This document shows positions 34,965-48,045 of a DNA stretch of 64,000 bases, piece after piece (the first letter of the stretch is position 1; each line of letters starts with the position of its first letter). The position numbers and the translations under genes are program-made. Under the pieces are notes generated by a model. The model saw only the letters and a program-made list of their open reading frames with translations. It did not search any database and had not been told where the DNA came from. Source of the stretch: Diatrype stigma. Its lineage: Eukaryota; Ascomycota; Sordariomycetes; Xylariales; Diatrypaceae. The stretch spans positions 1 through 64,000 of the forward strand of contig JAKJXP020000009.1 in the NCBI GenBank assembly GCA_022225965.2, read 5' to 3'.

Positions 34965-37079
34965 AAAGAGAGGCCGCTAATGCGATTGGGGGGTTCCCGG
35001 GAGAAGGTTGTTCTCATCTCAAAGACCCTGCGGCCGGATTCAGCAAGATCGGGAACCCTTCCTTGCCGATCCCCTCTCGATGCACTAAAAGGGGGTGAGG
35101 GGGGGAGTTCGTTGGTTACCTGCAGGTTATGTAGGTACCTATACCTCTACCTCTGGGTAATCCGAGAACGTGACTACCGGCGGCGGCGGTGCAAAATCGA
35201 CAAGCGGCTTTGTGTATGTATGTGCGTGCGTGCGTGCGTGCGTACGTGTAGAGGAGGCGTGCAACGAGTTGCGAGATGCGCCAGCCAAAGTGGCTTGGGC
35301 GCATGTCATGAATCTGACAGGTCGTGTAGCACGGCATCGAAAGAAGGATCCCGCTTCCCGCGTGGGTTTACATGCTCTTTACATACTACACACATACACA
35401 CATACACACATACAGGTAGTACCTTGTACGTAGGAATGTATCAATCCTACAGCTGAGCTACATGTCGCCGGCGGGCAGTCTGAATAGCTGCTCATCAGGA
35501 CAACAATATACTTAGATTATCAATCTATCGATGAATGTGCATGACCGAGAGGTCGGGTCGGGTCGGGTCGGACGTCGATGACAGCAATGATAGGAGGAAA
35601 TATGAGAGAAAGAGTTTCATTATCTGACTAAGTACGAATAACCTTGCCGTGAAATCTTTCCCAATGCAATGATTCCACACTTTTGCCAAGTGCGTGCCCA
35701 GGTCATGATGATGGGAGCGAGAATGACAGCGATTCCACGTTTGACGAAGCTGAAGCCAAAGACATATGGATCTCAACTACCCAGGCTGCCCAGGTAGGCA
35801 TATGTCCGTCTGAACTCAGTAGCCTTAGGTAGCGGTAAATAGGCGGCAAATAGGCGGTAGGAACTGGTAGGGCATGTAAATTTCCAAGCTACAGGGGAGT
35901 GGGTATGAAGTATGTACCTAGGCAGCTAGGTAGGCAGCTAGGGTACCAACCAAGTGGCTCATTAGCTACATACATGTAGGTAGGGGCAGGGGTAGGGTAT
36001 GAATGAATGTAGCCGCAGCCTTTCTTTTCTTCGCAGATGAATCATCCACGCCGGGAGATAGGTAACGCAACGCAACGCAAGTACAGGTAGGTATGTATAG
36101 CCTCCTGTCGCACACACGTGGCTGACAAGAAGCGGTACGGGGCTCCTCCAGACGCCTCCCATCATCGTTAGCCATCGTATGACCGGCACGCACTCACTCC
36201 CTCCCTCCAGCATCTCGATTCTCGAGGAGCCGAAACGGATACAAGCAGAACGCAAGCCGCACCGCACCGACGGATATCAAACATTGATTTTTTTGGAAAA
36301 TTCAATGCCCATTCCGAGAAATGTAGACAGACCGGACGCTGGAAACCAGACGATCGACTACTGATTTCCATCCATTCACCCACCCCACCCATCCATCCAT
36401 TCATTCATCCTGGATATCTTGTCCATTTGCCACTGTAGTAAAGATGATGCTGTCAATTCAATTTTCGCACATGACGTGCTTCCGCAGACCTCCCTGCGCC
36501 GTTTTGACCGACCCCCCTTTCCCCCCATTTCCCCCGAAAATTTACTGTGGTTGACAAGCGCCCCGTTGCCCTTGCCGATATGCAGGAAAAGACCCGGAAA
36601 AATGTTCTCGTGATATAAATGGTAATGATGATGATGATGAATTCGCAAAAGCCCAACGGAATGAGAACGCCTTGTAATGCTATGACGGAACGTGCCGAGC
36701 CCCTCCCCCTTTCCCCAGAGATGATGATGATTGACGGTTATATATATACACTAAAAATGACTGCCAAACTATGCCGGCACGGGAAAATCGCTTGCAGGAA
36801 TCTTCTCTGACTTCGGTGGCAACGTAACACACAGATCGTGACTCGAAACAAGGTATATATATGTATATCGTGGCACAGTAATCGCTAGTAATTCGGACGG
36901 TAATGAAGTATCGTTCTAACAAGTATCGATCGGTATGGATCGCGGTCGCACTGGGGACTTCTCGTTCTCTGAAAGATGGTTCAACGTCCCCCTTGATTGC
37001 AAACTCCTTTAGCGATAGGACAGGTCCGTAAATAGGTAGACCATTTGGTGAGACTCGACGCGGGAGAACGCTTCGAGCC

Positions 37080-38407
37080 TCACGGCCGTTCTTCCACCCC
37101 TTTTGGTCGGATAGATCGTTGCTCCATCTGACGTTTCCTTTCTAACTTGGCATAGTGAAGACCGCATGCGTTGCAGAGGGTCCTCGCGCCGTCAGGCCCC
37201 CTTCGCCATTCTGGTGTATCGATCCTATTACAGCTGTGACATCGGCCAGGCGGCGCAGCACGCTTTTGTGTTAACGTTAGCAACGTAACATCCCCAGTGG
37301 GTATTTGGGTGAAACGGGGTTAATAACAAAAAATACAACTTACCCCTCGGCGCTTCTTAACTTCCCCCAGCCCGTAGGGCTGCTTCATACCGTCACCGTA
37401 CATGCTGATATCATCGTCACCGTCGTATGGGCCCTTAGGCCTACCCCCTTCTCGGGCCTTCTCTGTTTGTATGCTGTGTTGTACGAGTTCGCGCAGATTC
37501 TCGAGGTTTTGTTTGAGGTAGTTCACATTGCTCAGCATCTCGCCAACTTCCCTTTCGGTTGGTAATCGCTCCGGAATCGGATGTCCCCCATGCTGCTCCG
37601 AGGCGATCTTTGCGTATGCTTCGGCAAAGTTGTATATAGTCCGGGATCCCCATGATATCTGTCACTCGTCAGCAATGCAGGACAATTTCACCAAAAGGGG
37701 GTGGTACAAACTCTCTGCAAGCATTCCTGGTAGCCCCAAGCCTCGAAATGCCTATTTAGACTTGCAGGATCGTATCGACCTCGATGCATTCCGTACTCCT
37801 CGTCGCTGTGGAGCGCGGGCCGGTGCTGCTCATAAGGAGGCATGGGTCCCAGATGACGCGGGGAAATGGGCGCCTGAGAAAGCGGAAACTGGCCTGGTGG
37901 TAGCTGGCCAGGCTGAGCATAAGGGGGCATATGCGGGTGCGGATTAGGGTTGCTGCCATTGAGTTGGGCGGGTTCGGGAGCTTTGCCAAGGTCTCTCGGC
38001 TCTGCGAAGGGGTGAGCAGAAGTTGGAGGCCGCGGCGGTGCGATTTCTGCCGCTCGCGGGTAGCGGTACAGTCCATCGTCGTGTGACGGTGCCGGTCTAG
38101 GTTCGGAGCCCGGCTCGGACCGCGGCGGCGCAGCTGAACTGAATGGGGGAGGTAAACTCTGAGGGCCAGGCAACGTCGTGGGCGTTGTAGGCGAGTAAGT
38201 TGGCTTGCCGGCTGAGAACACTTCCGAGATAGAGGGAAGCGACTGCCTCTGAGCTGGTTCCAGTTCATTGGATGTCCTGCGGTTCTCCGCTGCGGACATA
38301 AGACTAGGTATCGGCGGAGGTGGCGGATGATGGTGCGGCGATGAGAAGGGTGTGTGGTGTGGGTGGTGGTATGACGCAGCCGGGTTGATTAAAGCAGCAG
38401 CAGCCAT
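37080..38407 (-). CDS. nsdD: NsdD-type GATA zinc-finger regulator of sexual development, three exons
   Basis: Nuclear transcription factor of the NsdD/SUB-1/Csm1 group, which in other ascomycetes activates sexual development and affects conidiation and secondary metabolism. Exons are 38407-37712, 37658-37344 and 37262-37080 (introns 53 and 81 nt, both phase 0, with GCTGAC and GCTAAC branch points), giving 397 aa. The N-terminal about 230 residues are Pro/His/Ser-rich. A conserved middle block reads [20 protein letters not shown], then [20 protein letters not shown] and a probable coiled coil ([20 protein letters not shown]). The DNA-binding domain near the C-terminus is a type IVb GATA finger: C345-x2-C348-x18-C367-x2-C370, with the basic tail [16 protein letters not shown]. 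The start ATG at 38407 begins [15 protein letters not shown]. The second exon's donor is GTAAGT; the first intron uses GTTTGT. The gene stands alone in about 34 kb of near-empty DNA. A GATA pair lies 51-60 bp upstream of the ATG. Confidence 0.95.
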
Positions 38408-38457
38408 GGTGTGCGGTTCCCGGGCGTGCCTCTCGGGTGGTTCTGGAGGTACTTTGC

Positions 38458-38467
38458 GATAAATATC
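38458..38467. promoter_or_regulatory. Inverted pair of GATA motifs upstream of nsdD
   Basis: GATA at 38458-38461 and its reverse complement TATC at 38464-38467 are separated by two bases, 51 to 60 bp before the nsdD start codon. This is the core site bound by GATA factors, so self-regulation or control by another GATA protein is possible. Short motifs like this occur by chance. Confidence 0.4.
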
Positions 38468-39944
38468 AAGTTTCGTTGCGGAACTAAAGCCACTATAAGA
38501 CCAACACGCTATATGGTTAACTTGCGATCCGACGACGGTGGCTCCGAGGATCCAGTACAGCGTTTAGGAGAGGACGGACCTTTGCCTAGAGCCAGATTCA
38601 CCCGCTTCCATAGCGCGACTGCTGCCAGTGAAGGTGCCAAATCCCCAACCGATCAACTAAGCAGTGCTTGATGCATCTGATTCGATACCAACGTTACGTG
38701 AGGGGAGGTGGTGGAGTAATCTTTTCGTCTCCAATGGGGGGAAAATAAAATAGTAAAACAGCAAAATAATAAAATAATAATGATAATAGATCGAGCACAG
38801 GCCAGAATCCGCTGCCCAGACTCAGATGTCGTGAAAAGGAAAGAAAGATAAGTAGGTGCAAGACGGCACGCGAATTATATAATTAGGTCTAATTAGAACC
38901 AACCAAGCTGGAGCTCCTACAACCGCCACGGCAATATCACGAGGCGCATGTGTTCAAGAACATGTATAGTATGTAAAAAGCTTTGCCAGCCCGGGGCAAG
39001 GTTCCAATCCCAACGACGAGACAAGACACATGCGTTGGTGGCGCTGGTCGAAGATCGCGTATTATATCTATCTTCTGCGCCGACTTGATTAGACACGAGT
39101 ACGCACGGAGCCTGGAGTCGGGCGGAAGGGTCATAAGAACAGTGTCCAGGAGCGAGGGCTTCCTAACTGCCCGTCCCGGATCTTTCTTCTCTTGGTTTCT
39201 TGCTTGCCTGCTTGCTTTCGCCTTGAGCCAGCCCGAACCGAGGTCGGAGAAGCTAACGTCCCATCCTGTTGAAGACTCTCGCTCTCTCTCTCACCAGCAG
39301 TGGCGGGGTGCTTTCTAAGACACGCCTCGGATCTCTCGAATGTAAATCTGAACCTCTCTCACCTTTATGGGCGTTCACCAAGTGGGTCAAGGGACGGCAC
39401 CGGGAAAGCCAGACGGCGGGAATCGTTTTTCTTCTTTCTCTTTTCTTTTCCTCTCTTTCAGCACCCCTGGTGGTGGTTCTCGGGTGGGCGGGTTAGGAAA
39501 CCTCCTCGTCTTCCTACTTGGCAGCTACGTAGGGGACCCTTTCGAATACGCGTTGCGTGGCCAGATCTGTCGCAGCAGGCGATTGTGGCTGAAGCTAACG
39601 AAGCGGTACAGCTACGGCGGCGTTAATCGAGATGAGCAGGCAGAGACGACGTTGAATAGCCGAGCTAGGGGCGGCTGGCTGCTACGACGAGGAGCTTCAG
39701 ACGCATACGGGTATACGGGTGGTGGGGGAGCAACGGTGTCAAGGCAAACTACTATACTGCAGCAGTATCAAGCACTCGAGATCGCGTGGCGAGAAGAAAC
39801 CGACAGGAGGAGAGAGAAGGAAAAGAGACACCAAGGAAGAATGCGGGCGAGATGTGCGATATTATTAAGTCAAGTCTATTCTAGAGCTAGCAAGGAAGGC
39901 AAGGAATACTAGGACTGACTGATGAATAGCACGGCACGGGCACA

Positions 39945-40000
39945 GCACAGCAGAGCAGAGCAGAGCAGAGCAGAGCAGCAGCAGCAGCAGCAGCAGCAGT
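39945..40000. repeat. CAGAG and CAG microsatellite
   Basis: A tract of AGCAC and AGCAG(AG) units grades into about eight CAG repeats. It is intergenic, and no coding frame is credible here. Confidence 0.8.
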
Positions 40001-40187
40001 ACTATGTAGAGCCTACTGTAGAGTAGGTAGAGCACCATAGCACCGGACCAGCATAGCAGCAGGCATAGCAGCATACAATAGCAGCATGCTACCTGCTAGC
40101 GTAGATGTGACCAGTCTGAGTACCTCGTACTTGCAGGTGTAGCGCGCAATGTACCCAGGACATCTGTATGGAGGTATGTGCTAGATT

Positions 40188-40282
40188 GTGCGATGGGCGA
40201 TGAGCGGCGGGCGATGGGCTGGGCGATAGACGATGGACGATGGGCGATGGGCGATGGGCGATGGGCGATATGGGCGATGGGT
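40188..40282. repeat. Degenerate GATGGGC minisatellite
   Basis: About a dozen imperfect copies of a 7-base unit (GCGATGG / CGATGGG, with variants such as CGATAGACGATGGA) lie in tandem. Being non-triplet, the array opens long spurious frames on both strands (SPIAHRP-type repeats on the minus strand). Confidence 0.85.
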
Positions 40283-43000
40283 GCCGCCCAATGCTTTGCA
40301 TCGTTGACGACGGACCCCAATTATTACGCTGCACGGATAGTACTGGCGACTGGCGGTAATGAAGCCCCCTGACCCTGTCAGTTATAGGTGGGTATAGTGG
40401 GGAGGAGGAAAACGGGGACCAGGGAGATGCTGCTGCTACACTGCTACAGTTGCTGGGTTGTATGTATGGATGAGGTATGTATGTACGTACATACTCGAGC
40501 CAGGTGCCAGACAAGCTTAGCCAAGCATGGTGGCATACAGACAAGCACATTGGCATATACAAGGTGAGAGGGGAGCATAGTTGAGAGAAGATGTTTGACA
40601 AGCCTTGACACGCCAGAAAAGTCGGGACTGACATCCTTGCAAGTGAATCGCCAATACAACATGGCTTGTCGACTGTTCTGGTTTGCCCCCGGGCGTCGAT
40701 TGACCCTGATCTCTGAGCCTTCTACATATGGTATATCCCTATCGACCTAGGTAAGTACATACCTACATATGTACATAGTATACCTACCCAGGTAGTCATT
40801 GGGGTACGAGATCGGGATCTGGGCTCAGCAAAGTACCGGAACTGGGCGCCGCACTCCTTCTCTTCACCAACGTCGGGTCTACCCAACCTTCAACTAACTT
40901 ACCTCCTACCAGCCTACTACAGGTGTAGCCAGCATGCCCCAGGCCCCCAGATACCTACCTACCACCATGTACCTACTTCCGTACTGACTAAAATAGTCCT
41001 CTCAAGATCACTTCGTGTATGTATGTACCGACATACCTACTATGCAGCTGATCCACGCCCGCCCGCCGCCTGCTCGAGCAAAGTAAGTCACCCAGAGCGA
41101 GAATCGCGTCTAAGGACACATCGGGTAAGGAGCTGGAAGCGTATACCTCTAACTCCATGCCTACCCACCACGGTGAAAGGTGTAGGGATACAATAGGTTA
41201 GAACCGAGAGATCAATTTAAATAAAACGGGACCCGAACGAAAGGGTCGATCTCGAAAACTCATGCCATCTCAAGTGAAGATGAGATTAGGGCGATGATCA
41301 CTTTCCTCTCTCAACACCTAGCCTAGCCCCGGGAGAATTTGGATGGATCTTCGACCCATGCAGGAATTCCCATGCTGCCCTGGCTGGTGCAGCGGTGCCC
41401 CCTCCCCCCTTCTCTTCCCTCTCCCATGCCCGCCCGTCGTGGTCGCTAGCACGAAATCCCGAACGTTCTGAACTGGTGCCACGCATCTGCGCCCAGGCAG
41501 TGCGGAAGCCTGCGAAGTGCGTGAGAGGGAGGTCGCACCGCCTTCGTCGAACTACAGTTATCAATCACGGAGTCATCAAGCCTCCCTCGAGGCTAGGGAC
41601 ATCGGCACCACGGAGCCTCGGGCTGCAGCAGGGCCCTTAAAACCAGGGATTTTTCGATAGCCGCATCCTCCTATCGAGATTTGTTCCTACTAGTACGTAT
41701 TCGTATCTCCGACATGTAAGCGATATGTGTATATATATATAATATGTATCTACCATGGCCATATATCTCCCGTGATAAGAAGAGCAGGGCCATGTCATGT
41801 AGGATGCAGATTTTCTACCTCGTAGTCGCAAGAATCGTACCATATGTAGGAGTGGTTGTGGGTAGGAGACAACCTATCGCACGCAATACTTAGTAAACAT
41901 CAGTATAGAGCTTGGCAAATAAGCAGGTATGTTCCCAGCAAGGTGTAGTTACTACGTAGAAGCTAGGCTATTGAGTCAACCATGAGTGTGTCTCCATATG
42001 AACCCATATCTTCTTCAAGTTCCGTGTCTCTGTTCTTCTCCATGGCTGTATTCGGTTGAGATGGCATCCCCAGCCCATCGAATAAGCAAGCCTGAGGATG
42101 CCTGTCCACACATATACGGGTATCCTCCAGTCTCGCCTGCTTGCCGGTTTCATACTACTGCCTAGGGCATAAGAACCAACTGCCTACCAAGGAGCGAGAG
42201 CTTGAATGGGTTATAGTAGCTGCCTTTCAGAGCTTCTTCTGTGAAGTGGATTTCCTATCGAGGGCACTCGCTCTATCACTCACTCACTCCCGTCACTCAG
42301 GCAGTTAGGGAAAAGGTATAGGTACATAGTACCGGTATAGGTACAGCTTGACAGGGGTTGGCAGGTGGACTGATGGTGACGATGAGATTTCGGCAATGCT
42401 TATAGAAACCCGACCAACCGGGGTGACCAACCAACGGGGGTGGGAGGATGTGTGAAGTCCCCAATCCAAACTGAAGATCTCGCGTTGAAAAGAGAATACC
42501 GCACGTATAGGCCGTGGGGCATTTTTCTGTGGGATTTGCTAGCAAACCCCACGGTATCCGTCGAAATCTAACACTACTGCCACTAACTGCGCGCTACCAG
42601 AGGCGTCCCATACATACATGTATCTCTACGTCAGCGGGATGGGGGTGCCCAGTGGCGTACAGGGGGGCCTTGCCTTGTAGCAGGGATCTCATCGGATCTC
42701 ATGTTACCACAAGTTCCATGCAAGTACATGAGGTCGGAGGTAGCAGGTACCTAGGGTAGGTACTCTTCGCTTCTGACCTAGTCAATTTCAGACGCCCCCC
42801 ACCATGTTGTCCATCCTTGCGCTCCTTGTTAGTCTCAGCTTCAGCAAGTGGTAACGGTCTCTCATCCACCGACCATAAGTCACTCAAGCATACATAACTA
42901 TGCGCATATAGCATACTTCGGCACGCTCACACATATATATACATATGCCTAGGCCAGCCTGAATCAACCATGGATGTAGTAAGTAGCTACCTACACAGGT

Positions 43001-46000
43001 AGCTATTTGGCTTCTCTTAGATATTTGCCAGCCTACCGGAGGTTAAGATGGTGATCAATGGCTCCTATGTACATACATAGGTATAGGAAAACGGAAAGTT
43101 CCTTGAATATTTGTGTCGTATTTCCTCACGTAATATGCACATGCCTACCGTATAGGTAGTATATAGGCGGGTCTTGATTAGAAGGATCTCAGTACTTGGA
43201 TATTCCACTACTATGTATACCAGATGGTTGTGTGTTCTGCCTCAGTTCCTTCTAAACCCTGTTATTACTCTGCAAGTAATTCACTAGCTTTTCCAAAGGC
43301 GTTCCAAATAGTTGCTGTTGAACTAGAAAGAAGGAAGCAGGCGAAGGCTTCCAAGCTGTTTGATACAGAATTGCCTGAGGGATTCTTAAGGAATCCCTCT
43401 CTACTATTCCCAGCTGCCCATTGTTCTTGTTCTTATAGCTTATCATTGCCCTCTCGGGCATTCACTTTCCGCTTTATAGCTTATCTCTGGATTCCTAGGA
43501 TCTACATGTTGAAGCCGTTAAGGGAATATGCGAGGCAGTTGGTTGTATACTTAACCAACCTAGTTAGTACATAATGGTAGGTTGTAATGTCGCGTAGGTA
43601 GTTTCGGTATTATATCAGCATCCCTTTAAGAGACAATATCATTAAGACTTGCCTTTTGATGCGCTTACGTACATACTTTGAATGCTTTCTTATAGGATAA
43701 CTATGACCAACAGTTGCAAAGTGAGCACTTCGTAATTACATAGTAGTTAGGTTTAGTAAGAACTAGAGGGTCGGTTGCGTTACATAGGCTAAGTAACTAT
43801 TCATGGGTTCATACATACTATACACATAGGTAAAAGGTAACTTCATATTGCGGCGCGGTTAACTGTATGTACCTATAGCTAACACAACAACCCCATAGTC
43901 CATTATGACTGCGCCATAACCTCAACTCCCAATTTTCGAGGAGGACCTTGCGAGTTAAGATTAAGAGATCGCAGGTAGTCGGGTACTGGTAGTATGTATG
44001 TGAATAGCAGTAAGAGCCCGCAGGCCCCGTGGCCCCTGGCCTCGTCCCGGGTGCTTGAACGTACATTCAGCCTCTAACGCAGATCGCATGCAATAACGAG
44101 ATATCGGCCGCTAGAACTTGCCTGATTTTCCACATCTTCTATTCATACCTATCGCCCTACTTACATATAGGTTGCAGTAGTACAGAGGCAGTACAATAGC
44201 CGGCTACAGTAGTTCAACACCTGATCGGAGAAAAGGTGCGTCTACCCCAGACCAGGCCTCGCCAGCCACCCGTCTCTGTACATGATACCATGAACCGCCT
44301 ACACACAGCTACACTACATGTGTATGCGTGTATACGTACCTAGTATATGTATGCAGGCGTGTTGTGGTAAGTTGTGTATTGTGAGTCGTGGTAGTGGGTT
44401 TTCTCTTTTCCAGTGGGTTCGCTCGCTGTTACTAACTACCAATCCCAGGAGGTCGTCATTCGAGATCCCAAACAACCTAATCTTGCCCCGTCGTCGCTCT
44501 GTTACGTACTACGGCCGTACCGTCAATCTTCAAAGGAGTTATAGGTCGCCTACCCCTATGTTCGTATCTGAGATGTAATATGCCAGATGCTTGTGGGCTG
44601 ACAGTGGGTTTGTATGTTACCTGACTATTCCGGCATCAGGTATCAATCGATACGAGTATTACATAGTATCATGATCCATTTCCAACTGGCAATAATTTAA
44701 TAAGATGTTACCCCTGCTTGAATTGGCTTAGGTAAGTTATTAGCATACCTACTATACCTGAGTAACAGCTATGTGAATAATAATAAGTACTTGGCTTCCA
44801 GGTTCTAGCGCTACGTCATGCCATGCATATAGCATGCATCTACATTAGTACAGGATAGGTGATAGGTGTACCAGACCTTATATTCAGGAACTCCATATGG
44901 ACCATGTACCGACCAGCTCCGCTCGAATCAAACAAACACAGGCAGAGGTGGACAAGCAAAGCAACTTGAGCCGACCCTCCGGAAACCGAGCCCTTGACCT
45001 GGCCGGGTCGATCATAAAGATCTGCCTGGGCCTGGGTTTGGTCCGGTACCTAGGATTTGGTCGGTCGGGTTCTGATTTCTGATTTACCTAATATCCAACT
45101 AGTAGTTAATATCTAAAATAGAACTCACACGGCCAACCGCCTTGTTCTCTCACTCGCCCACACTCACACTCACTCACCCACTTATTCATCACACACACAG
45201 CTCAGATATAAAAGGAGACGGACCTGCATAATTTCGACACATATACCTACCTTACCTCTCTTACCACCGCTTGAACTTGCATATGTGAGGTGGTCGCATT
45301 GTGCTCGGTGAACTCCTGCTATCCAATGTATGTGTGCAATCTAACCCTTGCATCGAGTTTCGCAAACACATACTCTTTTCTTGAGAACCGAGATAGTCAC
45401 GTCGTACCAACTTATGTCCCGGCTTGCTGCTGCTCGACATGTAATATTTCATGATACCAGCCATGCCATTGTGTCCGGATCGCCGCGACCATATTCGAAA
45501 AGCCAGACCTGCCGTACTCAAGCTCCTGCAGCAAGCGCTCCTCGAAGATAGACGGCTCGTGGGACAGACAGTGTTGCCAGACGGTCTCCCTTGTTACGAA
45601 GCTCCGGGCCAGAGGTGCTGTGGGGTGGTCACAGGTCGGACGTAGCGCCTGATGGCAGCTATATACGATTGATAAGTATGTGGATAGGGAAGCCGTTTTC
45701 AAGTCGGACAACATAGGTAGACGACGCTATATGGACCGCACTCCACGCGTCGTGCGAGCCTGCCTATCTCAAATATTGGAATCGCAAGATGTGCGATCTA
45801 CCGGCGCGGTGCAACCCGCACCTTACACGACAACGGCAAGTCTGATTCAACATCCGTGAGGCGTCTTCCTCGCCCGAACTAATCAATCTCTTCGCCGAGA
45901 TCAATCACTTGCTACCTCGGGTAGTTTATAGTATGTGATACCTCTGAATATATGTGGGCCGTGAGGAGGCCATGCATGGTTTTGGTGGTTTGCCCTCTTC

Positions 46001-47787
46001 CGTATGTAGGTGTGTACAGAGAGCTAATCTCTGCGTCACTCTGCGGAACGTGAGAGAGAACACCTAAGCACGTGTGAGTAGTGTATCTAGACTAGTGATT
46101 CCCAGGAACACACAATCAGCGTCAATCACTCTCATCGCTTGGTGGTGTGATGTGGAGTTGTTACTTGGCCTTAGCTTACGTTGGCAGTCTGGGACCAGTA
46201 TCTGGGATAATACCTGAACTTATTGTGATTTTTGCAGCAATCGTTACATAAACATGAGTAGTTCACGACGTTTTGTGTTGGATTCTCTATTATGGCTTTA
46301 ACACCTCATCGTAGTCAGATCCCGGGCTGTGTATATAAGAGCTGAAAAGCTGGAGGGCCGAACCACTCAGCTCGGTCCTTCTTCAAGGGGCCAAGACGTG
46401 AGATCTCAAGATCGATGGATGGCCCGAGGCGTTTCCGATCGGGGATCAACGGCTATCTCGGGGGTATGCGTTTCTGCCTAGGTGATAGAAATCGTTTAGT
46501 CCCGAATTGGGAGTAACCTGTGTAATAAGTACCCGAGGTGACTCTGCAGTCCGGGCAATCTGAGATCCGAAGATATCTCGGTAATCTGGGTGAAGTAGCA
46601 GAATGTACATGCAATGTCTACATAGAAAGGCGCACATACTTCAGTCATCATCGGTTATACAGACAGACTCTCTACCTAACGCGGCAGTCCACAATACGCT
46701 TTCGGGCGTCTCTCTATTACCTTCCACGAACATCTCCATAATCATACACGCAACCTATGCAGCTCACGCTTTCTCGCCGCAACCACCTGAAACAGGCCGA
46801 CAGGTTGCGCCATCATACAGTAGCTATAAGAATATAAGGATACGCGAAGTAGTCAGGCTGCCAGGCTAGCCCTTTGCTTGACCGTTTACCCGAGGCTACG
46901 GTCGACACACATCAATCTCGTGTCCGTTACTGTGCGTCGAGGTTCACAGGCTGTAAGCTACATACTGGCGAATACCTCCCTACGTGCCGTACATAGCAAT
47001 AGGAGTTGCTCCATGCCGGGCAAGTCGACGAGCATCCAACGCAACGCAGCGAGTGAAATGGTATGCATATATAAGTAGGTGGAGCGCCCGTTTTCTGACA
47101 AACCGTTGAGCTGTAAAAGCGCGTAACGACGAGGCCCCACCGAGGCCAGTACGGCGTACGGCCAGGGGGTGTCAGCGCAAAACAAGGCGAACTTAATTCC
47201 CAGTGAACGGTTTCGATTCGCGAACCTAGCGTGCGCCTTTCGAAGGAAGGAATCCTTCCCTCGAGAGAAGCACCGGCAGACATCTCATTGGTGTGTGGGT
47301 TTCTGCGCCTTCTGCGCCGCGTGGGCGAATCACAGCATTTATTGGTTGGCGCATACTCCTGGACGGGCTGGTGGTGGTGGTCTCCCCCCCTCTCTCGTGT
47401 CCCTGGTCCCCTATGCAAACCTCCACTTCTTAGCAGCAGGAGACCCAACGAACTTCTCTCCAACATGGTTTCCAGCAAACACCCAGACGCCCGTACACGC
47501 GCTAGAAGCGGCCAGGCGGAGGTACTCCCTCTCCCTCCGCTTCTGACCTTGTTTCGCTGCAGAAAGACTCGGCGAAACGTCTCTAGGTCACCGGCGTTGT
47601 CCACGGATTCGCGGTATAACCAGTTACTAGACCTACACACCTACTTACAGGCTACGGCTGCATACTATGTATGTGTCGGGGCTGAGGGCGGGAGTTGCAG
47701 TCGCAGTTCTCGGGGTTCGCTCAGCCACGTCACGTCAGGCTCGGGATTTGTTCTAGAAACGGATGTAGTTACGGTAGGTACCGCGTT
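43001..47787. other. Gene-poor spacer with isolated TATA boxes
   Basis: Two well-formed TATA elements occur, near 45206 (GATATAAAAGG) and 46333 (GTATATAAGAG), but neither is followed by a plausible coding frame. Plus- and minus-strand frames at 45260-45715 could hide a short gene, but I find no domain and no consistent splicing. Overlapping frames at 46927-48037 are long on both strands and not recognisable. Confidence 0.45.
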
Positions 47788-48045
47788 CTATATACCTTCA
47801 ACCTCTCGACCTTCTCTACCTTCTACGTACCTGCCGTGGCGGTCTACGCACACGTTTGCTGCATGTATAATACAGGGTGTCGATCGCCCATCTGAAGGCA
47901 CGGCCCATAACGCCGACCCGGACCCCCCGGCGACGAAATATGGGCCGAAAGCTGGGAGGGCCATGAGGACGGCTCCAACGGTGACAGGGGTGGCGAGGGA
48001 GATTTCCCTCTCCCCGTACTTGACTAGTTGGTCGTAGAATCTCAT
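47788..48045 (-). CDS. Possible small hydrophobic protein (hypothetical, low confidence)
   Basis: An 85-aa ATG-initiated frame begins MRFYDQLVKYGEREISLATP, then a hydrophobic stretch TVGAVLMALPAFGPYFVAGG that could span a membrane. The first about 50 codons favour C in third position, like the real genes here, but the tail (DRHGRYVEGREGREVEGI) looks non-coding, so an intron or a decayed 3' end is possible. No family was recognised. No neighbour gives functional context. Confidence 0.3.
   Translation of the reverse strand: MRFYDQLVKYGEREISLATPVTVGAVLMALPAFGPYFVAGGSGSALWAVPSDGRSTPCIIHAANVCVDRHGRYVEGREGREVEGI

Larger units (their letters stand above)
30401..37079. other. Gene-poor intergenic stretch upstream of nsdD's 3' end
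   Basis: No convincing gene. The stretch is rich in simple sequence: A and G homopolymers at 30440-30480, ACACGC tracts at 31330-31400, a C run at 32317-32327, GGGCA repeats at 33841-33865, a (GA)n run at 34936-34962, and GTGC and CATACA tracts at 35220-35415. A 24-bp perfect palindrome sits at 33115-33138. Open frames around 33490-34120 are on both strands and consist of low-complexity sequence. Confidence 0.5.
38408..43000. other. nsdD upstream region and gene-poor spacer
   Basis: This includes the nsdD promoter and probably a long leader. An A/T-rich AATAATAATG stretch lies at 38740-38790, C/T-rich tracts at 39270-39470, and CAGAG/CAG repeats at 39945-40000. A GATGGGC-type minisatellite lies at 40188-40282, and dense TACCTA/TAGGTA motifs at 40745-41040 and 42740-43010. 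Open frames such as 39367-39912 are compositionally biased and lack domains. No gene was accepted. Confidence 0.5.

Noticed and set aside
39367..39912. 181-aa plus-strand ORF upstream of nsdD
   Set aside because: Begins in a C/T tract and ends in charged low-complexity sequence; no family resemblance. More likely leader or promoter DNA of nsdD.
46927..48037. 237-aa minus and 268-aa plus ORFs overlapping each other
   Set aside because: Both strands open, no recognisable motif or splice logic; composition artefact more likely than a gene.
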